Below, in pieces: positions 25,445-30,125 of a DNA stretch of 30,125 nucleotides. Source of the DNA: Prorocentrum cordatum. Taxonomy: Eukaryota; Sar; Dinophyceae; Prorocentrales; Prorocentraceae. The position numbers and the translations under genes were made by a program. Within the stretch, counting starts at the first letter, position 1; each line of letters begins with the position of its first letter. The notes under the pieces are model-generated. The model searched no databases. It was not told the origin of the DNA and worked only from the letters and a program-made list of their open reading frames with translations. The stretch is from contig CAUYUJ010018043.1 in assembly GCA_963575745.1 (NCBI GenBank), positions 25,001 through 55,125 on the forward strand, given 5' to 3'.

Positions 25445-25708
25445 TCCTCCTCATCCTCCTCCTCCTCCTCCTCCTCCTCCTCCTCCGCCGCCGCCGCCGC
25501 CTCCGCCTCCTCCTCCTCCTCCTCCCCCTCCTCCTCCTCCTCCTCCTCCTCCTCCTCCTCCTCCTCCTCCTCCTCCCCCTCCTCCTCCTCCTCTTCCTCC
25601 TCCTCCTCCTCCGCCTCCTCCTCCTCCTCATCATCATCATCATCCTCCTCATCCTCCTCCTCCCCCCCCCTCTTCCTCCTCCCCCCCTCCCCTCCGCCTC
25701 CTCCTCCT

Positions 25709-25747
<39 letters not shown>

Positions 25748-25885
25748 GCTCCTGCTCCTCCTGCTCCTGTCCTCCTCCTCCTCCTCCTCCTCCTCCTCCT
25801 CCTCCTCCTCCTCCTCCTCCTCCTCCTCCTCCTCCTCCTCCTCCTCCTCCTCCTCCTCCTCCTCCTCCTCCTCCTCCTCCTCCCG
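25445..25885. repeat. (CTC)n pyrimidine tract, block 2 right
   Basis: CTC repeats interrupted by CCGCCGCCG (about 25485), CATCATCAT (about 25630), C-runs, and a TGCTCC hexamer array (about 25713-25770), ending in 110 bp of pure CTC. Confidence 0.95.
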
Positions 25886-26162
25886 CCTCACCCTTCTCCC
25901 CATTCCCTCATCCATCCATACATCCATCCAGCCTCCTCCGTCTCCTCCTCCCTCCTTCACACGGTTCGGCCGTCCCCCTCTTTGCTCCCGCACTTTCCTG
26001 AGCACCTCAACTCGCCTGGACATCCGTTCAATATGGGTTGGTAGGGGATATTTTCGTTCGCGAGCGTCGCGGTCCAACCGCGCGCCGTCGAGAAACGAGG
26101 CAACCGTGCCAAGCTGTGAACTAGGTAGGCACTAAGCACGCAGGAGCGAACTACGCTGCGGC
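25886..26162. other. Spacer, no gene supported
   Basis: CATCCATCCATACATCCATC near 25910 is a brief 4-bp repeat. The rest is ordinary mixed DNA downstream of the minus-strand exon at 26163. Confidence 0.4.
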
Positions 26163-26395
26163 TCAGGGGGCGGGGAAGACGCTGAAGGACAGGTCGTGAA
26201 CGCCGAAGCGGTCGGGGACCAGGAGGTAGAACTGGTCCACGTGCAGCGCCAAAATGGCGAAGCAACTCATGCCCAAGTCCTCGAAGGCCACGTCCACGTC
26301 CACGAGGGAGACAAAGACCACGACCGCGTAGTCGAAGAGGGCGACCGTGCAGGCGCTCGACGGAAAAACCGGATCGACAGGAAGAAATCAAGAGC
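26163..26395 (-). CDS. Minus-strand coding-like terminal exon, unknown
   Basis: On the minus strand the frame is open from a TGA near 26390 and ends at TGA 26163-26165. It reads DPVFPSSACTVALFDYAVVV, FVSLVDVDVAFEDLGMSCFA, ILALHVDQFYLLVPDRFGVH and DLSFSVFPAP. Roughly nine in ten third positions are G or C, higher than the opposite frame. Alternating hydrophobic residues suggest beta structure (inference). It would be a 3' exon with its acceptor somewhere in 26340-26390. A plus-strand frame over the same bases (VQRQNGEATHAQVLEGHVHV) is also open, so strand is not certain. No family recognised. Confidence 0.35.
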
Positions 26396-26850
26396 GCAAG
26401 CGGGAGAAGCCCTTTGCGAGTAGGGAGAGCACAGATTGGGAGCCGTGGCGGTACGGCGACGGCAGTGCCAAGCGACATTGACAGCGGCGGCGGAGCGCCG
26501 AGCAGGAGCATCGCCAAGCTCGTGGGGGCAAGGCTTGACCGGCGCGGGGCCAGACGCCCCCGAACGTGCGAGCGGCACCCGCCAGCCGAGGAGCGCCCAA
26601 ACGGCGAGGCACCCCGGGGGAGGGCGAGCGGCGGGCCCTGGAGCGAACGGCGAGGCCGACCAGGGAAAGCCGGAAAACTGGTGGGGATACGCGAAGCGTC
26701 TAGAATTTCGGGTTGGGGGGGTACGGGTTCCACACCTGTTCTTTCAATGTTCCCCGAGCCCCACCCACTGGGAATGGAGGGCAAATTGGGGCCTTCGGGT
26801 TGGGTTGGGGTGGTTTGGTGGGTGGTGCCTGGGGGCCTGGACTTGCATCA
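26396..26850. other. GC-rich region ending in a G-quadruplex-prone motif
   Basis: 26678-26709 is the GGTGGGG/ACGCGAA motif shared with 22092-22130. GGGTTGGGTTGGGGTGG at 26797-26813, continued by TTTGGTGGGTGG, fits a G-quadruplex pattern. Its inverted partner CCACCCCAACCCAACC lies near 23272. No gene supported. Confidence 0.45.
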
Positions 26851-27013
26851 GGTCGGGCATGTCCTCCTGCAGGCGGATTTGGACGAAACAAGAACAAACC
26901 CAAAATATTCCAAAAAGTATGGAAAAAAATGACATGCCAAAAAAAAACTAATGTTTCACTAGTTTTGAATTTTCCTCCTGTGGAGGGACGCGCCCGACGT
27001 ACGACTTGCAACA
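26840..27013 (+). mobile_element. MITE copy A with ~11-bp target duplication
   Basis: GTCGGGCATGTCCTCCTGCA at 26852 is mirrored by CCTCCTGTGGAGGGACGCGC with CCGAC ending at 26998. The core is AT-rich. GACTTGCATCA (26840-26850) and GACTTGCAACA (27003-27013) flank it, 10 of 11 matching. The right half (ATGTTTCACTAGTTTTGAAT, TTTCCTCCTGTGGAGGGAC) is homologous to copy B. Terminal inverted repeats, short length and 9-11-bp duplication resemble nonautonomous Mutator-like elements (family assignment is inference). Confidence 0.65.
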
Positions 27014-27089
27014 TCATCCCCGGTGGTGGCGCGGCGCTCGCGAAGGAGCGGTCGGAGCACCGAGGGGCCTGCCTGCGCTCTGACACTCT

Positions 27090-27305
27090 AGTGTGGCAGT
27101 CCCCCCTCCGCCCTCCTCCCTCCGCCCTCCTCCCTCCTCCCTCCTCCCTCTTCCTCCCTCCCTCCCTCCCTCCCTCCCCTCCTCCTCCCCCCTCCCCCTC
27201 CCCCTCCCTCCTCCCTCCTCCGTCCTTCCTCCCTCCTCCCTCCCTCCTCCCTCCTCCCTCCCCCCTTCCCCCTCCCTCCTCCTTCCTCCCTCCTCCCTCC
27301 CTCCT
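27090..27305. repeat. CCCTCCT/CCTCCCTC pyrimidine repeat
   Basis: About 215 bp of CCTCCCTC-type units of 7-10 bp on the plus strand. It differs from the CTC tracts by frequent CCC. Minus-strand Gly/Arg/Glu frames are artefacts. Confidence 0.85.
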
Positions 27306-27500
27306 GCAGCAGGCTCCGCTCATGGCGCCGGGTGGCTCGCGAGGCCCAGCTCCATCTCGCGGGCCCCGCCGGGTGTCGCCGCGGCCCTCGGGGACGCCCT
27401 CGGGGACGCCCCGGCCCCGCCATCCGCGCCCCCGAACGTGTCCAGGTGCCTCTCCTCGTAGTCGAAGTCGATCGCAGAAGAGCCAAGAAAACCACACGGG
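27306..27500 (-). CDS. Possible minus-strand terminal exon, unknown
   Basis: On the minus strand from about 27500 the frame reads LGSSAIDFDYEERHLDTFGG, then ADGGAGASPRASPRAAATPG and GAREMELGLASHPAP, ending TGA at 27320. The Asp/Glu/Tyr part is protein-like and the rest Ala/Gly/Pro-rich. Upstream is a GGA/CTC microsatellite at 27513-27550. Weak support; other frames are open. Confidence 0.25.
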
Positions 27501-27512
27501 CACAGACCCGGG

Positions 27513-27550
27513 AGGAGGAGGAGGAGGAGGAGGAGGAGGAGGAGGAGGAA
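27513..27550. repeat. (GAG)n microsatellite
   Basis: About 38 bp of GGA/GAG repeats on the plus strand. The following 27551-27900 is GC-rich to 27790 and then AT-rich. A plus frame there reads RIATFYAGTDAGPWHTLRWK, which I cannot support as a gene. Confidence 0.9.
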
Positions 27551-27903
27551 GAAGAGCAACTCCCTTCACGACAACGACCACAGCGAGCGGGTCTTGCGCA
27601 GGACGACGTATAGCGACTTTCTACGCGGGGACCGACGCGGGCCCGTGGCACACGCTGCGCTGGAAAGGAAGGAGCGGCGTGCGGGCGACCCTGCGCGGGC
27701 AGCCTGCGCGGGAAGCTCCGCGCGGCCGACCCGCTCTGCGCTGCGCCGCTCACCGTGAGCTGTCGGGGCCCCGCGCGGACCTCCGAAAGGAGATGCGTAC
27801 AGGGCAGCTTTTAATACCTAAGATTTTTAGAAATATAAGATGTTAATACATGACTCATGTATGGATCAAATTATGCACGAATTCCTCGCTGCTTTTGAGC
27901 TAG

Positions 27904-28215
27904 ATCCCTGCATTTTCTACACATGATCCCCACGCGGAGCATGCATCAAAACCGGCACTGCATGCAGGCCCCTCTGCCTCGAGGGCGGCAGCCCAGACGA
28001 GGAGCGTGACACCGGCGCCGCGGCCTTCCCCCCCGGGCCTCGCGCTGCGGGGAGGCCTCCCCGGCAGGGGCCTCGTTGCCACGGCCGGATCCACCGTCGG
28101 GGCCCTCGTCGGGGAACGCGCCCCGGCAGAGGCCCTGGGGCAGTCCCTGGCGGCGTCGGCATATCTGCTGCTCCCGCACTGGGGCGTGGCCAAAGGTGGG
28201 CCTGGCCCAAGTTGA
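27904..28215 (+). CDS. Coding-like terminal exon, unknown
   Basis: The frame is open from just after TAG at 27901 to TGA near 28213. It reads Ala/Pro/Arg-rich at first (HASKPALHAGPSASRAAAQT), then LPGRGLVATAGSTVGALVGE, RAPAEALGQSLAASAYLLLP and HWGVAKGGPGPS. GC3 is high. A GTG at 28006 lies in frame but no ATG is convincing, so a 3' exon is more likely. The hydrophobic ASAYLLLPHW end could be membrane-associated. The minus strand is open too, but with less protein-like sequence. Confidence 0.3.
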   Translation: MPAFSTHDPHAEHASKPALHAGPSASRAAAQTRSVTPAPRPSPPGLALRGGLPGRGLVATAGSTVGALVGERAPAEALGQSLAASAYLLLPHWGVAKGGPGPS

Positions 28216-28264
28216 GTTCGTTTCGTTGGGGGCTGAAAATAAGATAGGAGCTCGCTGTCTGCTA

Positions 28265-28303
28265 CTATTTAACGCCGTTTAAAGCCATTTAAAGTCATTT
28301 AAG
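28265..28303 (+). repeat. Four TTTAA(A) motifs at exact 10-bp spacing
   Basis: TTT starts at 28268, 28278, 28288 and 28298, each followed by AA, separated by CGCCG, AGCCA and AGTCA. One motif per helical turn could give intrinsic curvature or face-specific protein binding. The 60-bp palindrome starts 7 bp further right. Confidence 0.85.
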
Positions 28304-28309
28304 GTTGCA

Positions 28310-28369
28310 CATGGCCGTGGTTGGCTGGGGACACCTTGGGCCAAGGTGTCCCCAGCCCACCACGCCATG
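28310..28369. repeat. 60-bp near-perfect palindrome
   Basis: GGCTGGGGACACCTTGG (28323-28339) and its exact reverse complement (28341-28357) flank a single G. With a few mismatches the symmetry extends to CATGGC at the left and GCCATG at the right. It ends on the ATG at 28367 that opens the frame below. Confidence 0.9.
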
Positions 28370-28899
28370 TTTGGGAGCCCCATGGGGTCCTCTGGGCCCC
28401 TCGTGGGCGAAGAACAGGTGCGCGTCCTCGCCCTCGCGGGCCGGGCTCCTGGGCCGCGACCCCGCGGGTACGGGGCGTTTCTGCGCAGATGCACTGCGCG
28501 AAACGTCTCCGTGCGACCGCGTATCCGCGGCATCGCGCCCGAAATCCAGGCCGCGAGGGTGATGATACGGATAGGTTTAGGGCGGGCTTGTCCCCCTACA
28601 AGTAGATCTGGGAGGAAAGCTTAAAAGGATTCCAGAAATATTCAAATCGAAAAAACGTCCCCATATTATGTTTGGACTATCTTTGAATATTCCTCCTGTA
28701 GAAGGACATGCCCGACTTAAGGATAGGTTCGCCGCTCGTGAGCCTCGGGAGGGGTGCTCTGGAAGCCGTCTGTACCTCCCTGAGGCAAAGCTGGAGCCAC
28801 CCACCTCTGGCAACACCCGAACGAGGAGGTCCGCACGGATTTCTTATCAAGGGGCCCAGGACGACACACACACACACACACATGTGTTCAAATTCTTGA
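28367..28899 (+). pseudogene. Coding-like frame split by MITE copy B
   Basis: From ATG 28367 the frame reads MFGSPMGSSGPLVGEEQVRV, LALAGRAPGPRPRGYGAFLR, RCTARNVSVRPRIRGIAPEI and QAARVMIRIG, where it enters MITE copy B and stops at 28622. After the element, from the right target duplication, SPLVSLGRGALEAVCTSLRQ and SWSHPPLATPERGGPHGFLI continue to a stop after 28899. Element plus one duplication copy is 152 bp, and the two parts join in the same frame across the 9-bp duplication. GC3 is high on both sides. The tail enters a CA repeat at 28863. The gene is unrecognised and presumably inactivated, unless the element is spliced or excised. Confidence 0.4.
28569..28729 (+). mobile_element. MITE copy B with 9-bp perfect target duplication
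   Basis: GGATAGGTT at 28569-28577 and 28721-28729 flank a 143-bp element. Its left end GGGCGGGCTTGTCCCCCTAC is mirrored by GTAGAAGGACATGCCCGAC at the right. The core is AT-rich, and the right half (ATGTTTGGACTATCTTTGAA, TATTCCTCCTGTAGAAGGAC) matches copy A at 26840-27013. No coding capacity, so it must rely on a transposase elsewhere. Confidence 0.75.
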
Positions 28900-29012
28900 G
28901 ATTCCCCCTAGTTTCCCATACCTGACACATGTTCCTCTTCCCCTCCATCTCCCAATTGTTCATCTCTTCCTGAAAAGCAACCTTTGCATGCGTGTGTGTG
29001 TGTGTGCGTGTT
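28863..29012. repeat. (CA)n and (TG)n runs in inverted arrangement
   Basis: About 18 bp of CA repeats at 28865-28882 and about 20 bp of GT repeats at 28991-29010 can pair. GGGGCCCAGGACGACACACA on the left is related to 5612-5632. The sequence between is AT/TC-rich and unremarkable. Confidence 0.7.
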
Positions 29013-29265
29013 TGTGCCCAGCTGCCCCTCCTGATTCTTGCGTCGGCGCCAGACCGCCCCCCTCCCCCCCCCACTCCCCGCCAGGGCCGACCCAGCGCGC
29101 TCCGCGCGCCGGGGCAGGGTCTAGGCAGCAGGGGGGGGGGCCCAGCGACAACGGGGAGAGTCCGCGCGGGCCTCCGAAGGCTGTCCAAGACCGGCAGCGG
29201 CCGATGCCGGGCAGTCCGCCTTCCGTCTCAGATGCACAGCGGCCGCGGCGACGCCGACAGCGAAC
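29013..29265. other. GC-rich region, competing frames
   Basis: Contains GCGCGCTCCGCGCGC (about 29096), a palindrome of the type seen at 15118. A minus frame (29121-29448) reads SVWPPSRLKRLSDPPPTTAG, MGTYGNHGYKVQQHSLPILD and NMFAVGVAAAAVHLRRKADC, and is protein-like. It overlaps the plus frame at 29266-29547, and I cannot choose between them. Confidence 0.3.
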
Positions 29266-29547
29266 ATGTTGTCCAAAATGGGCAAGGAGTGCTGTTGGAC
29301 TTTGTACCCATGGTTTCCGTACGTGCCCATCTCCGATCGTACATCCCCTGCCGTGGTGGGCGGTGGGTCGGACAGGCGCTTCAGGCGGCTAGGCGGCCAG
29401 ACGCTGATACGATGGGGTGCCGGGCCAGGCCTGCTAGGCCGGCCAGATCACAAGTTGGTTCGGCTATGGCTTAGCCAATGGCCTGGGGGGCGCTTACCCA
29501 GGGGGGCAAGGCAGGGGATGATCGTACGCGTCGGTCGGAAGAAGTAG
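29266..29547 (+). CDS. Short coding-like frame, unknown
   Basis: ATG at 29266 opens 93 codons: MLSKMGKECCWTLYPWFPYV, PISDRTSPAVVGGGSDRRFR, RLGGQTLIRWGAGPGLLGRP, DHKLVRLWLSQWPGGRLPRG and ARQGMIVRVGRKK, then TAG. Composition is balanced with several Trp, unlike repeat frames. The minus strand is open over 29121-29448 with equally plausible text, so only one can be real. No domain recognised. 29548-29673 to its right shows nothing I can support. Confidence 0.3.
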   Translation: MLSKMGKECCWTLYPWFPYVPISDRTSPAVVGGGSDRRFRRLGGQTLIRWGAGPGLLGRPDHKLVRLWLSQWPGGRLPRGARQGMIVRVGRKK

Positions 29548-29673
29548 GTGAAAGCATGAAGTTGGAAGGCGTTAGCAATAGATTGGGTTTCCGCCCGCCC
29601 CCTGAAGCACCCCATGAATGGAGTAGGAAGGCGCCCAAAAAATTGGGATGTGGCAATCCAAAAATACCCACTT

Positions 29674-29850
29674 TCATCGATCGGCGTGCACAGATTTCTG
29701 CTCGTGCCGTCTTTGGCTCTGCTGGATCAGGCCGGCGCGCTCGAGGTCGAGGTCTTTCCAGAAGTCCGCCACCGTGCTGCGGGCACCAAGCGCAGTGTCC
29801 CGTTGGGCCCCTCGGAGCCCGCGACACCGAACATAGTGAGCACACACGAT
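29674..29850 (-). CDS. Minus-strand coding-like terminal exon, unknown
   Basis: The minus frame reads CIVCAHYVRCRGLRGAQRDT, ALGARSTVADFWKDLDLERA and GLIQQSQRRHEQKSVHADR, ending TGA at 29674-29676. The last ~35 codons have the charged, mixed composition of a protein C-terminus and high GC3. GTGCCCGCAG at about 29790-29781 (minus strand) could be a splice acceptor in front of them. Upstream on the minus strand lies only the CTC and 7-bp repeats to the scaffold edge, so any 5' exons are outside the window. Family not recognised. Confidence 0.4.
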   Translation of the reverse strand: MVCAHYVRCRGLRGAQRDTALGARSTVADFWKDLDLERAGLIQQSQRRHEQKSVHADR

Positions 29851-29856
29851 ACAGGG

Positions 29857-29900
29857 GCCTCCTCCTCCTCCTCCTCCTCCTCCTCCTCCTCCTCCTCCTC
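29857..29900. repeat. (CTC)n microsatellite
   Basis: About 42 bp of pure CTC repeats that pass directly into the CATCCTC heptamer. Confidence 0.95.
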
Positions 29901-30125
29901 CATCCTCCATCCTCCATCCTCCATCCTCCATCCTCCATCCTCCATCCTCCATCCTCCATCCTCCATCCTCCATCCTCCATCCTCCATCCTCCATCTTCCA
30001 TCCTGCATCCTCCATCCTCCATCCTTCATTCTCCATCCTCCATCCTCCATCCTCCATCCTCCATCCTCCATCCTCCATCCCATCCTCCATCCTCCATCCT
30101 CCATCCTCCATCCTCCATCCTCCAT
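29900..30125. repeat. CATCCTC heptanucleotide array at the scaffold edge
   Basis: About 32 copies of a 7-bp unit (CATCCTC on plus, ATGGAGG on minus) run to the last base, with a few single-base variants and one shortened unit (CCATCCCATCC). Assembly probably ended because of it. The minus-strand MEDGGWR frame is an artefact. Confidence 0.97.

Noticed and set aside
29900-30125. Heptamer array at the scaffold end as a telomere
   Set aside because: The unit is CATCCTC, not the TTTAGGG-type telomere, and at a right-hand end the plus strand should be G-rich, whereas here it is C-rich.

Overview
This window is nuclear DNA of a dinoflagellate. The decisive evidence is a 22-base sequence at 8185-8206 that matches the dinoflagellate trans-splicing leader (core CCGTAGCCATTTTGGCTC). 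It sits at the 5' end of an inserted cDNA that ends in a short A-tract. The rest of the window fits that assignment: high GC, a few GC3-rich coding fragments among long stretches of satellite DNA, kilobase-scale trinucleotide tracts, and two 100-N scaffold gaps (3283-3382, 17516-17615). I see no rRNA, tRNA, CRISPR array or prokaryotic operon. Gene density is very low and no complete ordinary gene can be called with confidence.

Layout. 1-565: ~82-bp tandem repeats. 740-1460: a dispersed composite, called module M here, followed by a CCAAGATGG-type array. 1631-3500: purine/pyrimidine tract, a coding-like exon, a partial duplication of it, a small inverted-repeat element carrying a GGA microsatellite, then gap 1. 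3500-5780: mixed GC-rich DNA with CTC, AAG and AAT tracts. 5783-7110: 42-bp satellite A with an AT-rich inverted-repeat element inside. 7113-7730: a composite with a coding-like end and a GACGTGCC array. 7755-9300: 53-bp satellite split by the spliced-leader retrocopy. 9300-10430: coding-like fragments and a foldback element. 10437-11660: AT/CA microsatellites and 42-bp satellite B. 11640-12850: two minus-strand coding-like fragments. 12800-14175: ~118-162-bp tandem repeat. 14176-14690: GAT tract. 15052-15213: nested-hairpin element. 15398-17775: CTC / ATT-AGT / CTC / AGT block with gap 2. 17782-19790: second copy of the composite plus satellite B, which has its own insertion. 19838-23770: cluster of module M copies (one inverted) with CCAAGAGG arrays. 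23790-25885: second CTC / ATT-AGT / CTC block. 26163-29850: several coding-like exons and two related miniature inverted-repeat elements with 9-bp target duplications. 29900-30125: a 7-bp repeat at the scaffold edge.

How it fits together. The window reads as a recombination- and transposition-dominated region. Satellites serve as landing sites for a retroposed mRNA (8185-9229) and for small inverted-repeat elements. Module M and the TMIDPRT composite are dispersed in several copies. The strongest observations are the spliced-leader retrocopy with its 14-bp target-site duplication, the two MITEs with 9-bp duplications (one splitting an otherwise open frame), and the repeated architecture of the two trinucleotide blocks. 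Most long open frames in the window are translations of repeats and are not genes.
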